Shown: piece after piece, positions 43,041-53,160 of the stretch
How the letters are laid out: every line of letters starts with the position of its first letter
How positions within the stretch are numbered: position 1 is the stretch's first letter
Position numbers and translations under genes: made by a program
Notes under the pieces: generated by a model
Seen by the model: the letters and a program-made list of their open reading frames with translations, nothing else
Database searches by the model: none
What the model was told of the DNA's origin: nothing
Assembly (NCBI GenBank): GCA_965242535.1
Contig: OZ251458.1
Location: forward strand, 1,364,001-1,428,000
Direction of reading: 5' to 3'
From: VXRD01 sp965242535
GTDB taxonomy: Bacteria; Latescibacterota; UBA2968
Length of the DNA: 64,000 nt

Positions 43041-43583
43041 ATGAGCTGGAATCCCTTCAAAAAAAAAGAACCCGAAGCCGAAGCCCGCGATCCCCTCAGC
43101 CTGACCCTGTCCGATCTCAAACCGGGCTATGTTCTCGACTACGACCTCAAAACGTGGCAGGTCGCCGCGCATCATTATTACGATTACGACGGCGACCGCG
43201 TGGATGAATGGGAACTCACCTGCGGCGACGACAGGGCGTATCTCGAGCGTTCAGAAGACGACGGCATCACTTGGATCTTGACGCGCAAAATTCCCCTGTC
43301 CAGCATTGAGGGCGACATCCGCGATCACATGCGACACAATGACGATCCGCCCGATGAAGTCATCTGCAACGGCGTTGCGTACTGCGGCGAATCATCAGCC
43401 GTTGGGCGGTATCACCAAAACGCCGACCCTACAGGACGGGAATTTATCGTCTGGCAGTACCTCGACGACTCGGAAAAACGCACCCTTTCCCTCGAGCAAT
43501 GGGACGAAGACCATTACGACGCCTCTGTGGGTGAAGTCGTCGAAGAATACCAATTCACCGACATCCTGCCAGTCGCATCGTGA
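43041..43583 (+). CDS. DUF4178-like protein
   Basis: The 180-residue acidic, beta-rich protein ('LSDLKPGYVLDYDLKTWQV', 'YDYDGDRVDEWEL', 'REFIVWQYLDDSEKRTLSLEQWDED') resembles DUF4178 proteins. These are recurrent neighbours of PspA, DUF350 and polyamine-synthase genes. No signal peptide is present, so it is probably a cytoplasmic partner at the membrane. It follows pspA by 66 bp. Confidence 0.65.
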   Translation: MSWNPFKKKEPEAEARDPLSLTLSDLKPGYVLDYDLKTWQVAAHHYYDYDGDRVDEWELTCGDDRAYLERSEDDGITWILTRKIPLSSIEGDIRDHMRHNDDPPDEVICNGVAYCGESSAVGRYHQNADPTGREFIVWQYLDDSEKRTLSLEQWDEDHYDASVGEVVEEYQFTDILPVAS

Positions 43584-43614
43584 AGCGTGATCAAAATCCA
43601 TACGGGAGCGGCTC

Positions 43615-44079
43615 ATGTGGGAAAGTAACCGCGATTTTACAAATTTGACAAAGCGTGGGGTTTGGTATGCGGTTCTTTACAACGCGCTTGCTGTCGTTGG
43701 TGTTGTCATCGGCATTTCAAAATTTGGGCTCAATCCCGTGCCGAGCATACAAGGCATGAGCGACTTGGTGGGTTTCTTGATTTTGTTGGCATTCATTTTT
43801 ACAACATGGGGAGAACTGGTTATGTTGTTTTATCACTGGTTTGAACAAGCGAGACGCATCCAAATTGAACAAGCGCGTCAAGAAGCACTTGAACAGGGGC
43901 TTGAACAAGGGCTTGAACAGGGGCTTGAACAAGGGCTTGAACGAGGGCTTGAACAAGGGCTTGAACGAGGGCGTCAAGAATTGCTTCAGCGATTTGACCA
44001 AGTGTTTGCAGGCGACAAAGACGTGATGGAAAAACGCGATCAAATTGTCAATGGTATGACGGAAACCAAAAAAAAATAA
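43615..44079 (+). CDS. Two-helix membrane protein with EQGL repeats
   Basis: Not a recognised family. The 154-residue protein has two hydrophobic segments (residues about 17-35 and 49-73), then a charged cytoplasmic tail. Residues about 92-118 are repeats of 'EQGL/ERGL', coded by near-identical 12-bp units (43888-43975). The C-terminus 'LLQRFDQVFAGDKDVMEKRDQI' is shared by a truncated copy at 44204. GGGAG precedes the ATG. It lies 31 bp after the DUF4178-like gene and may be in that operon. Confidence 0.65.
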   Translation: MWESNRDFTNLTKRGVWYAVLYNALAVVGVVIGISKFGLNPVPSIQGMSDLVGFLILLAFIFTTWGELVMLFYHWFEQARRIQIEQARQEALEQGLEQGLEQGLEQGLERGLEQGLERGRQELLQRFDQVFAGDKDVMEKRDQIVNGMTETKKK

Positions 44080-44109
44080 GCCTATTGCGTTCAACCCACC
44101 CTTCAAATC

Positions 44110-44146
44110 ATTTAGTTGGTACAAATGCACGGGGGTACTGCCCCTA
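44110..44146. repeat. Solo terminal repeat of the copy A-D element joined to a P1 derivative
   Basis: TTAGTTGGTACAAATG matches the right end of copy A and is followed by CACGGGGGTACTGCCCCTAC, a P1 variant. It is a relic of a past insertion, within the gap 44080-44604. Confidence 0.6.
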
Positions 44147-44203
44147 CGCTTTTACGGCTTACCTCTATCCCGGATCTCCTCTCTCGCCTGTCGTTTTTAT
44201 TTT

Positions 44204-44425
44204 GTGAGTTTCTCGATTTTGTCGGTATTCATTTTTGTGGCTTGGGGAGAACTGGTTATGTTGTTTTATCATTGGTTTGAACAGGCGAGACGCATCCAAC
44301 TTGAACAAGCGCGTCAAGAAGTGCGTCAAGAATTTCTTCAGCGATTTGACCAAGTGTTTGCAGGCAACAAGAACGCGATGGAAAAACGCGATCAAATTTT
44401 CAATGGTATAATGGATAGGGACTGA
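44204..44425 (+). pseudogene. 5'-truncated duplicate of the 43615 gene
   Basis: The 73-codon frame repeats 'WGELVMLFYHWFEQARRIQ' and 'RFDQVFAGNKNAMEKRDQI' of the upstream gene but lacks its first membrane segment and the whole EQGL block. It is directly downstream of a solo element end and has no ribosome site. It shows what the protein looked like before the repeat expanded, or after it was lost. Confidence 0.7.
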
Positions 44426-44450
44426 CTACTTATTCTATTGCTGTGCGAGA

Positions 44451-44596
44451 GGGCGTAAAATGTTACGGGCGTAAAATGTTACGCCCGTACTACAGAAAGG
44501 TATCCGTTGAGGATTGTATCTTTTGGCGAGCATGGGGGCATCGCCCCTGCACACGGCTCGCCTTTTGTGTTTTAACTGGCTATCGCCAGGTGTACC
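44451..44596. repeat. Two overlapping P2 palindromes and a relative of the 17-bp motif block
   Basis: P2-type sequences at 44451-44468 and 44467-44486. At 44573-44596 a block (AACTGGCTATCGCCAGGTGT...) resembles the motif that precedes CAGTTGTACCCCGCTCG at 8230-8260. Confidence 0.6.
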
Positions 44597-44604
44597 TCTC
44601 TCCC

Positions 44605-46140
44605 TCATTCCATCCCCCATTCCGATTGCCGATAGTAGCGATCCACCGTCGGCATCATTTCCGTGCTCACCTCGATCTCGTGTCGCGCGTCGAACATGCC
44701 CTTCCAGAAGTGCAACATGCCCCGCATCGCTTCCGCATTCAAAAATCGCGTTTCGACATCCTCAAACCGAAGTTCCCGCATCCGGCGAATCAGCCTCTCC
44801 GAGTGCCCTTCTTTTGCCCGCATGCCCAATACCCATCCCCAGTCGCCCATCGTCGGGATATACGTGTGGTACGGAACGGTTGCAAAATTGGCGTCTGCCA
44901 TCGTGCGCTCAATGCACAAAAACGCGCGCCGTGCGTAAAGCGGACTCGACGCCTGCGTCACCAGCACCCCATCGGCGGTTAGGTGACGCGCACACGAGCG
45001 ATAAAATTCCCGAGAATACAACCGTGCGAGGTCAGGCCCCTTTGGATCGGGCAAATCCACAATAATCACATTGAACAGGGAATCCGAACGCGCCAAAAAC
45101 GCGGCCGCATCGTCGATCACCACGTTCACGCGCGGATCGGTCAGCGACTTTTTATTCGCGGTCACAAAAACCGAATGCGTGCGCGCCAGATCGATCATCG
45201 CCTCGTCCAAATCCACCAGTGTAATCGCCTTCACATCCGCGTACTTCGCCACCTCGCGCACGGCCAGGCCATCGCCTCCGCCCAAAATGAGCACCGCGTT
45301 GCGCGATCCCGCCAGTTGCATGGCCGGATGCACCAGCGATTCGTGATAGCGCTCTTCGTCATACGTGCTGAATTGCACATTGCCATTTAGGTACAGCCAG
45401 TGGTGGTTCTTCCACTCCGTGATGACAATGCGCTGATACGCGGTCTGCGCCTGATAAATCACGCGGTCGCGATGCCGGCTCTGTTCCCCATACATCACGA
45501 TGGGGCGAATGGCAAAGGCCAGCGCGAGAAGGCCAGCGCCCAAAACCCAAAAGCCCACCATCGGGAATATCGGACGCGCCAATAAGTGCCGATATCGCCA
45601 CAGCAACACCGATGCGACCGCGAAGTTCACCGCGCCCAACGCGAGTGGGGTATAGGTCAACCCCAGTTTTGGCAACAAAAAAAAGGCGAACAAAAGCCCG
45701 CCGATCAACGCGCCAAAATAGTCCTTTTCCATGACGGAGGCGAGGTTGCTCCGCAAATCCTGATACGCCTCATTCATGCGCGCCACCAGCGGAATTTCCA
45801 TCCCGATCAGCACCCCAATGGCAAAGGCATAGCCGTAGATGAAAGCCCCTGCGGACAGCGCGACCATCGATCCAAAATAGGCCGCAACCGCACAGGTGGC
45901 ACACAGCGCGGACAAATAAAACTCAACCGCGATAAAGCGGTCCAACAGCCGATCCGTCAACAATCGGCTCCAGCGACTGCCCAAGCCCATCGCAAACAAC
46001 ATCAGCGACATGAGCACGGCCCATTGCCTGGTCGTATCGCCCAACAAATAGCTCGCCAGCGTTGAAAGCGTGAACTCCGCCACGATGCCCGCACAGCCGG
46101 TGGCAAACACGCAGGCTTTTAAGAGAGAACTTTGACGCAT
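44605..46140 (-). CDS. Membrane-anchored spermidine synthase-like protein
   Basis: The protein has about seven hydrophobic segments in residues 1-215, then a spermidine-synthase-fold domain: 'VLILGGGDGLAVREVAKY' (SAM site), 'VDLDEAMIDLAR', 'DDAAAFL', and 'IVDLPDP' with the catalytic Asp. Fused membrane/SpeE proteins occur with DUF350 and PspA in conserved stress clusters and may add aminopropyl groups to an envelope component. At about 511 residues, the start is uncertain (46140 or 46170; neither has a good ribosome site). Confidence 0.8.
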   Translation of the reverse strand: MRQSSLLKACVFATGCAGIVAEFTLSTLASYLLGDTTRQWAVLMSLMLFAMGLGSRWSRLLTDRLLDRFIAVEFYLSALCATCAVAAYFGSMVALSAGAFIYGYAFAIGVLIGMEIPLVARMNEAYQDLRSNLASVMEKDYFGALIGGLLFAFFLLPKLGLTYTPLALGAVNFAVASVLLWRYRHLLARPIFPMVGFWVLGAGLLALAFAIRPIVMYGEQSRHRDRVIYQAQTAYQRIVITEWKNHHWLYLNGNVQFSTYDEERYHESLVHPAMQLAGSRNAVLILGGGDGLAVREVAKYADVKAITLVDLDEAMIDLARTHSVFVTANKKSLTDPRVNVVIDDAAAFLARSDSLFNVIIVDLPDPKGPDLARLYSREFYRSCARHLTADGVLVTQASSPLYARRAFLCIERTMADANFATVPYHTYIPTMGDWGWVLGMRAKEGHSERLIRRMRELRFEDVETRFLNAEAMRGMLHFWKGMFDARHEIEVSTEMMPTVDRYYRQSEWGME

Positions 46141-46345
46141 AGTTAAAAAACAACTCGGAGGCCACATCACCGCCGAGTTAAAAAATCAATCGGGTTAAAA
46201 TCACCAGCGCGATCGCCGTATCTTCTATGATTTCGCCGGCATAGACAATCGCGGATCCCTTGGGCCGAGACGCAACCGCTTTTCGCTACCCCTCATCTCG
46301 GGACTCGCTATGATGCAGAATTTTACCGGCAAAAACCTCAATATT

Positions 46346-46844
46346 CTGTAAATTAAGTTATTCTCAATTTTGATACGCACAAATCAGTACCTGAGTTGCT
46401 CGCTTGTCTAAAGCGTTTGGTCCTACAGCCTCGTTGGTTGCCTCCGATGCGTTGGCTACGCCTGTGCCTACGGCGTGCGGCGACCTACTTTTTGTCAACA
46501 GAGAAGACGCGAATAAGCGTCTGAAGAAAAGTAGGCGAGCGGGGTACAACTGCCCGAGCCGTTCAAAAATGCCGCTCTCATGCGCCGAGGGGCTAGGCAC
46601 AGCGCGAGCGGGGTACAACTGCCCGAGCCGTTCAAAAATGCCGCTCTCATGCGCCGAGGGGCTAGGCACAGCGCGAGCGGGGTACAACTGCCCCAGCAGT
46701 TCAAGCGCTTTTGTAATAGAACGACATGCGCCAGCCTGCGAAGTGCGTTGCAAAATGGATGTTGGTTGCGAGACGGACTTGCGCGCTGTGCCTGATGGCT
46801 TTGTTTGATGGGCTTTTGGGATGGCATGTTGGGCGAGGGCTTAG
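46346..46844. mobile_element. Non-autonomous element, copy B (inverted), with triplicated 69-bp unit
   Basis: The reverse complement matches copies A, C and D across about 330 bp, but both terminal repeats are truncated. At 46535-46690 a 69-bp unit occurs at 46535, 46604 and (partly) 46673; each contains CGAGCGGGGTACAACTG. The repeat keeps a continuous frame (46404-46808) of 134 codons. It fills most of the gap 46141-46929; 46141-46345 shows nothing clear. Confidence 0.85.
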
Positions 46845-46929
46845 TTGATGTATGGCATCACGTCAGTCACGCTCTTGAAAAATTGAAATTCAGAATTATT
46901 TAATTTACAGAGCACTCAAGCGCGTCGTT

Positions 46930-47880
46930 TTACTCGTATGTTGCGATTTCTCGCAATTCCGGTCCAAATACCTTTTTGAGTTTCAGCAATTTCTCAACGT
47001 GCCATTTTCGTATCTCTTTCAACTCGCTATCTGACGACTCAATGCTCCCTTCTCGGTATATGGAAATCCTTGAAGCTTGGTTATCATCCATCCGTTCCCA
47101 TTCCAGTTGACTGCCAAAATGAGACGTAATTGCATCTTCTCTCTGCTTCAGCCTGTCGAATATATTTTTATTTTTTTCTTGATCGCCTCGATCAATGTAT
47201 ATCCCTGATTGAGCTTTGCCCTTTCCAGCAAAGGAGGCCCAATATTGAATACCCGAAATACCCGATGAGAATCCATACCAACTTTGAGGTTGCCCGACTT
47301 TGGCGTTTGTGAACCGATGTTTTTCCCTCAGCTCATCCATGAGTTCTTGAAAATAGACCCGATATTTCTCGCTTTTAGCGGAGGTGGTCGTCGATATTTT
47401 TTGTCTCCTCGATTTTTGCCACTCATTGGGAAATACAATGGGCTTGAAATTGAAAGCAGGCTTTGAATCGTCGATTTGCAGAACTTCCACCACGACCGCG
47501 AAAAACTGCGTTTCGGCATCTGTTCTTTGATTGAGCCATTCCAAAGCCTGCCTGTGTTCATCCCTGACGATCTCCGATACCCAAATAACGGCTGAAGCAT
47601 CGAAACCGGCGGCATAAGTGAGCAATTTTCCAAGATGATCGTGGTCGGTCTGATCCAGTTGGTTTTCGATGATTACCGTTTTTGAACTGCCCAAATCCCT
47701 CGCCAACAGATCCAAAGAGAAGTCTCCAACGGATGCCTCTCTTTGGATCAATTCCAGTTCCAATCCCACCGCTTCTCCCAACGCTTCGATATTCGAAGCG
47801 AGCCATGGCGTAAAGTCGGTCGCCTCATTTTGCCAAATTTTGCGCGTTGGGATTTTCTTTAGATTTCCAAAGTCACTCAT
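46930..47880 (-). CDS. DUF4268 / PD-(D/E)XK-like nuclease family protein
   Basis: The 316-residue protein has an N-terminal nuclease-like fold: 'IWQNEATDFTPWLASNIEAL', 'VGDFSLDLLARD' (Asp), 'VIIENQLDQTDHDHLGKLLTYAAG' (Glu-x-Gln). A C-terminal DUF4268 domain follows ('WYGFSSGISGIQYWASF'). Relatives are predicted endonucleases of defence or restriction islands. Only 13 bp separate it from the DUF350 gene upstream, so it is transcribed with the stress locus although its function looks unrelated. Confidence 0.8.
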   Translation of the reverse strand: MSDFGNLKKIPTRKIWQNEATDFTPWLASNIEALGEAVGLELELIQREASVGDFSLDLLARDLGSSKTVIIENQLDQTDHDHLGKLLTYAAGFDASAVIWVSEIVRDEHRQALEWLNQRTDAETQFFAVVVEVLQIDDSKPAFNFKPIVFPNEWQKSRRQKISTTTSAKSEKYRVYFQELMDELREKHRFTNAKVGQPQSWYGFSSGISGIQYWASFAGKGKAQSGIYIDRGDQEKNKNIFDRLKQREDAITSHFGSQLEWERMDDNQASRISIYREGSIESSDSELKEIRKWHVEKLLKLKKVFGPELREIATYE

Positions 47881-47893
47881 CCCCGCCCTCTTC

Positions 47894-48739
47894 TCACAAA
47901 CTCCACACGATCAAGAACGACGCACCCACGTAAGACGCCGCTTCGATGAAGCCCGCGCCCAGATTCGGGTGTTCTTGGTTGGCGATTTCATCGGTCAGCT
48001 TTTGCCCGGGCAGCAAAATCACATCGGCAATGGTGCGGACGATGGGCAACAAAATCAATCCCGCGACCACCTCTATCGCAAAATCCTGCACATTCACGGC
48101 CCAAGAAATAAAATTGCCCGCGGATGCGTGGAACACGATCACGCCAATGCCGACCAAGGCCCCGGCGAATGCCACGCCCGCCGCGACATTGTCTTGCTCG
48201 ATCTCATCGTGAATGCTGTACGGGGTAATCCACTCGTACACCAACCCGGCCAACACCAGAGCCACTTGGCCCAATGCCCAGAACGCCACGGTCGTCACAA
48301 TCCCGCCGATCTCGCCCGATACCGCGCCGAAAATCACCAAGCCCGTTGCGATGTACGACGCGGCGACGACCACGCCGGTCCCCGCGTTTTGATCGCGGAT
48401 CAACTCATCCCGAATTTTGAACCCGTGCAAAATCAACCCGTCGTTGACAAAGCGCGACAGGTTCATCAAGACTATCGACAACAATCCGTAAATCCCGATG
48501 TCGACCAAATCGTTGTCCAACCCCTGCGATGGCCCGGACAAGGTGCCGCCAATCGCCATCACCAAGCCGAAATAGTAGCCGGCCATCGCCACGCCCAAAG
48601 CGGCATTGTCTTTCTCGACCAACTCCTCCCGCACGCGATAGCCCGAAGTGGTCAAATCCTTCACCAACTTGCCGATGTAGAACAGCACAAAGGCGCAAAT
48701 CAGATAAATCCCGGTTGCCATCAAATCTTGTCCGATCAT
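47894..48739 (-). CDS. DUF350 membrane protein, duplicated domain
   Basis: The 281-residue protein has about eight hydrophobic segments in two homologous halves, each with a 'DN/QDNAALGVAMAGYYFGLVMAI'-type core, the hallmark of DUF350. DUF350 proteins sit beside PspA and spermidine-synthase-like genes in many genomes and likely act in membrane-stress responses. Its ATG overlaps the stop of the upstream lipoprotein gene by ATGA, so the two are translationally coupled. Confidence 0.85.
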   Translation of the reverse strand: MIGQDLMATGIYLICAFVLFYIGKLVKDLTTSGYRVREELVEKDNAALGVAMAGYYFGLVMAIGGTLSGPSQGLDNDLVDIGIYGLLSIVLMNLSRFVNDGLILHGFKIRDELIRDQNAGTGVVVAASYIATGLVIFGAVSGEIGGIVTTVAFWALGQVALVLAGLVYEWITPYSIHDEIEQDNVAAGVAFAGALVGIGVIVFHASAGNFISWAVNVQDFAIEVVAGLILLPIVRTIADVILLPGQKLTDEIANQEHPNLGAGFIEAASYVGASFLIVWSL

Positions 48740-49527
48740 TTTCCAAACCCTCCAGAACTGCGGCTGCCAAATCCAGACCGACTGCGACTCGTCGAACGCG
48801 AACTGCTACCAAAAGAACTGCGGCTCGTGGAACTCGAACCATAACTGCGGCTCGTCGTGCGCGAACTGCCAAACCCGGTCCGGCTCTGGCTGGTGCGGCT
48901 TTGCACCTTTTGCGCGAACGATTGCTTCTTTTGCGCCACCGCTTGTTTGCGCCGCTCAAACGTGGATGGCTTTTGTCGTTGCGTCACGGATCCCTGCGTG
49001 CCGTATTCCCGATTGCGGCCGTAATACGGCCTGCGGTCGCGGCGATGGGACCGATAATCGTCGTAATCGTAGCGACTCATGCCAAACCCGCCGCCCCAAC
49101 CGAGCAAATCCCGCATCAGCGCGTATTGCCCGTAAAACTCCCAAAACGACGTGCCGCCGCGATCCACCCAACGGCCGTAGCCCGGATTGCCTACATAGTG
49201 GTACCCGGGCGGATGCGGCGTCGTGTTGACGCCATCTTTCTCGGATTTCGCCACCAGCGCCATCCCCAAAAACGCTTCGTATTTTTTGTAAATGGCCTCC
49301 GACACCTCCATCCAGTCCGTCTGCACCTTCTTGTCGCCCTGCGTGATCAAATACCGGTGATAGTACTTGGTGAAAATCGCGCCTTCTTCCCGCATATCGT
49401 CCAGCACGATCATATACGCAGGCGCCGAGGCCAGCGACCGTTGCATCTCGACGATCGGATCGCGTTCGCCGCCACAGCCGCACAACAACAGGCCGATCAG
49501 CAAGACCGGCAATCTCCTATGTGTCAT
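48736..49527 (-). CDS. Lipoprotein with Ser/Arg/Gly-rich tail
   Basis: The 263-residue protein starts with a lipobox-type signal ('VLLIGLLLCGCGG', Cys16 or 18). A globular part (residues about 22-170, 'WMEVSEAIYKKYEAFLGM') is followed by a low-complexity tail of repeated 'SRTG/SRSSFGSSSRS' units (about 190-263). The tail may bind nucleic acid, peptidoglycan or lipid. AAAGGAGGAGG lies directly upstream of ATG 49527. It is coupled to DUF350 and is probably the first gene of that transcript. Confidence 0.75.
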   Translation of the reverse strand: MTHRRLPVLLIGLLLCGCGGERDPIVEMQRSLASAPAYMIVLDDMREEGAIFTKYYHRYLITQGDKKVQTDWMEVSEAIYKKYEAFLGMALVAKSEKDGVNTTPHPPGYHYVGNPGYGRWVDRGGTSFWEFYGQYALMRDLLGWGGGFGMSRYDYDDYRSHRRDRRPYYGRNREYGTQGSVTQRQKPSTFERRKQAVAQKKQSFAQKVQSRTSQSRTGFGSSRTTSRSYGSSSTSRSSFGSSSRSTSRSRSGFGSRSSGGFGK

Positions 49528-49624
49528 AACCTCCTCCTTTGAAAAATCGGGTTATCGAAATTTGATGGGTTAGGGGATTTGCAGGATGAGAAGCTCCCGC
49601 ATCTTCGGGCGAGTACGAGATCCC

Positions 49625-49965
49625 ATTTGTACCAACTACTTCGTTATCGGGATCGCTTTGCTGTTCCACCGTCCTTCAGAAAAGCCATCGCCAACCGTGC
49701 CCTCGCAAAAGTTCATCAACGAAAGCCATCGGGCACAGCGCGCAAGTCCGTCTCGCAACCGACATCCATTTTGCAACCCACTTCGCAGGCCAACGCATGG
49801 CGTGCGATTACAAAAGCGCTTTGCGCTGTGCTAGCCCCTCGGCGCATGAGAGCGGCATTTTTTGCCTACTTTTTTTTGCTGTTAAAAAAAAGTAGGTCGC
49901 CGAAGGCATCGGAAGCAACCAATGATGCTGTAGGACCAAACGTTTTAGAAAAGCGAGTGCCTCAT
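49625..49965. mobile_element. Non-autonomous element, copy C
   Basis: The left end ATTTGTACC is intact at 49625. The body matches copy D to about 49960 and lacks the nested MITE of copy A. The right end is truncated next to the sulfatase stop codon. It fills the gap 49528-49982. Confidence 0.8.
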
Positions 49966-49982
49966 CTGCGGACGCGCTCCCT

Positions 49983-51449
49983 TCACGCCCTCGGATCTTC
50001 GGGCAACTGCGCGAAATCAAATTCATTGACCGCATCGACATCCGGCGCGAATGGGGGAATGGCGTGCGGGATGGGGCCGTGGCCGCAACGGGCGATGAGT
50101 GCCCGCGCCCGCGCTTGTCGCGCCGCGTTGTTAAGCATCTCATCGGGGGACCATCGCGCGAAAATTTTTTCGAGACCGGATTGGATCACATCTCGATACC
50201 GGGGATCATCGCGCAGGTCGCGCCGTTCATCCGGGTCTTCGTCGATATTGAACAACTGGCAGGAATCGCTTTCGGCGTAATAGTTCAACTTCCACGGCCC
50301 GGTGCGGATCATACATGCGGGTTGGTCGCCCAACAAGCCGATGTATTCGGAAAAAACTTCATTCGGCCAATCCGATGGCGGCGCGCCATTGAGGAACGGG
50401 GCAAAACTCTTGCCCGATACATCCGGCAGGGGATCTGCGCCTGCGATCTCCAAAACCGTGGGGCCGACATCGATCAGGCTGACGATGGCGTTTTCAGTCT
50501 GGTTCTCGCAAAAATGACCCGGCCACGAACAGATCAACGGGATGCCCGCCGAGCCTTCGTAAAAACTGCTCTTCCACCACATGCCGTGGTCACAGGCCAT
50601 ATCGCCGTGGTCCGAGGTGTAAATGATCAGCGTATTGTCCGCGTCCGCGTCCGCGTTGACCGCTTCGACGATCTGGCCGATGTGCCGGTCGAGTTCGGTC
50701 GTCAGGCCGTAATACGCGGCCAATCCGCGCCTGTTCTGTTCCGGGGCGATGTCGCCAACGCCGCGTCTCTCTCGCCAGTTCTTCATCGCCGGGTGCAGGG
50801 CGTCTAAGTATTCGGGCGATTCCGGTTCGGGCGGTGAAATTCGCGCCATGTAATAGTCAAAGTCTTCTCTGCCGCAGATCAGGGGATTGTGCGGACAGAT
50901 GTACCCAATGACGAGCGCGTAAGGGCGTTCCCCTGCGCGTCTCTCTGCGATGAATTTGCATGCCGTTTCCGTGACGGACTCGTCAAAGTGGCGATACCCG
51001 GTTTCCCCGTACCCCGAGACTTGCACGCCGTATTTGGTCTGCCCGGTCGTGCGGTTGTATCCCGAGCCGCGAATTTCTGCGGACAGGCCCCCGCAATCCG
51101 CGTGGATGCGTTTTTCAAAGCCGTGGAATTGATCGGGATTTCTAAAATGCATGCGCCCGCACAACGCGGCTTCGTACCCAGCCGCACCCAAAGCATGGGC
51201 AAAGGTGGGCGTGTCCGATGACAGGCTCCCGCCGTTGTCGTACACCCCCACATCGCCGGGATACTGCGCCACCATAAAGCCCGACCGAGAAGGCACGCAG
51301 AGCGGATAGGGACAATACGCATTGCCAAACCGAACCCCGCGCCGTGCGAGCGCGTCCAAATTCGGCGTTTGCACAATCGGATTTCCCGCGCACCCCATCA
51401 CATGGGGATTGTGCTGATCGGATATGATGAGAACGATGTTGGGAGGCAT
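49983..51449 (-). CDS. Sulfatase (formylglycine-dependent)
   Basis: The 488-residue type I sulfatase has 'VLIISDQHNP' (metal Asp11) and 'LCVPSRSG', where Cys51 is converted to formylglycine, plus 'SDHGDM' and 'GPWKLNYY'. It hydrolyses a sulfate ester, probably of an algal or sponge polysaccharide or small molecule; no signal peptide is seen, which is unusual for polysaccharide sulfatases. The ATG at 51449 directly follows the heptamer array, so the ribosome site consists of repeat sequence; the in-frame extension upstream is repeat, not protein. Confidence 0.85.
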   Translation of the reverse strand: MPPNIVLIISDQHNPHVMGCAGNPIVQTPNLDALARRGVRFGNAYCPYPLCVPSRSGFMVAQYPGDVGVYDNGGSLSSDTPTFAHALGAAGYEAALCGRMHFRNPDQFHGFEKRIHADCGGLSAEIRGSGYNRTTGQTKYGVQVSGYGETGYRHFDESVTETACKFIAERRAGERPYALVIGYICPHNPLICGREDFDYYMARISPPEPESPEYLDALHPAMKNWRERRGVGDIAPEQNRRGLAAYYGLTTELDRHIGQIVEAVNADADADNTLIIYTSDHGDMACDHGMWWKSSFYEGSAGIPLICSWPGHFCENQTENAIVSLIDVGPTVLEIAGADPLPDVSGKSFAPFLNGAPPSDWPNEVFSEYIGLLGDQPACMIRTGPWKLNYYAESDSCQLFNIDEDPDERRDLRDDPRYRDVIQSGLEKIFARWSPDEMLNNAARQARARALIARCGHGPIPHAIPPFAPDVDAVNEFDFAQLPEDPRA

Positions 51450-51645
51450 AAGGGGAGACGGGAGACGGGAGACGGGAGACGGGAGAGGTGAAAGGCGAAA
51501 GGCGAAAGGCGAGACGCGAGACACGAGACGCGAGAGGCGAGACGCGAGAGGCGAGACGCGAGAGGCGAGACGCGAGAGGCGAGACGCGAGAGGCGAGACG
51601 CGAGAGGCGAGACGCGAGAGGCGAGACGCGAGAGGCGAGACCCGT
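51450..51645. repeat. Heptamer array, GGGAGAC and GAGACGC/GAGAGGC types
   Basis: Minus-strand view of the TCCCGTC/TCGCCTT family. GGGAGAC copies are followed by about ten alternating 14-bp units. It forms the whole 5' leader of the sulfatase gene. Confidence 0.95.
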
Positions 51646-51663
51646 AGGGACAGGCCCCCGTGC

Positions 51664-52054
51664 ATTTGTACCAACTCAGTTATTATCGGGATCGCTTTGC
51701 AGTTCCACCGCCCTTCAGAGAAGCCATCGCCAAACATGCGATCCCAAAAGTCCATCAACGAAAGCCATCGGGCACAGCGCGCAAGTCCGTCTCGCAACCA
51801 ACATCCTTGTTGCAACTTCCTTGGCAGGCCGGCTCATGTTGTTCTGCTACAAAAGCACTTTGCGCTGTGCCTAGCCCCTCGGCGTTTGAGAGCGGCATTT
51901 TTTGCCTACTTTTTGTTGCTGTTGACAAAAAGTAGGTCGCCGAAGGCATCGGAGGCAACCAGCGATGCTGTAGGACCAAACGTTTTAGAAAAACGAACCA
52001 TGCAGGAGTTGATTTGTGCCTATCAAAATTTGGTATAATTTAATTTACACAGAC
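51664..52054. mobile_element. Non-autonomous element, copy D
   Basis: The left end ATTTGTACCAACT is preceded by GGCCCCCGTGC (51653-51663), half of a P1. The right end is followed by GCCCCCCGTGC (52055-52065), a near-exact repeat of 11 bp, so the target duplication is still visible. The right terminal repeat is deleted. The minus-strand frame (51979-51755) keeps the protein-like reading seen in A and B. Confidence 0.75.
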
Positions 52055-52100
52055 GCCCCCCGTGCTCGGTCAAAGATACAAGAGGCAAGAGGTGTGGCTC

Positions 52101-53081
<981 letters not shown>

Positions 53082-53160
53082 GGGAGAGGTCGTCCTTTCC
53101 AACTCAAATGATCGCTATCCATGCGACAATAAATGGGAACATAAACTCAAGTCAAGCCAA

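Noticed and set aside
47669..48844. 391-codon plus-strand open frame
   Set aside because: Antisense to DUF350 and the DUF4268 gene, both clearly supported.
49983..51815. 610-residue form of the sulfatase
   Set aside because: The extra N-terminus is translated heptamer repeat; the family start fits ATG 51449.
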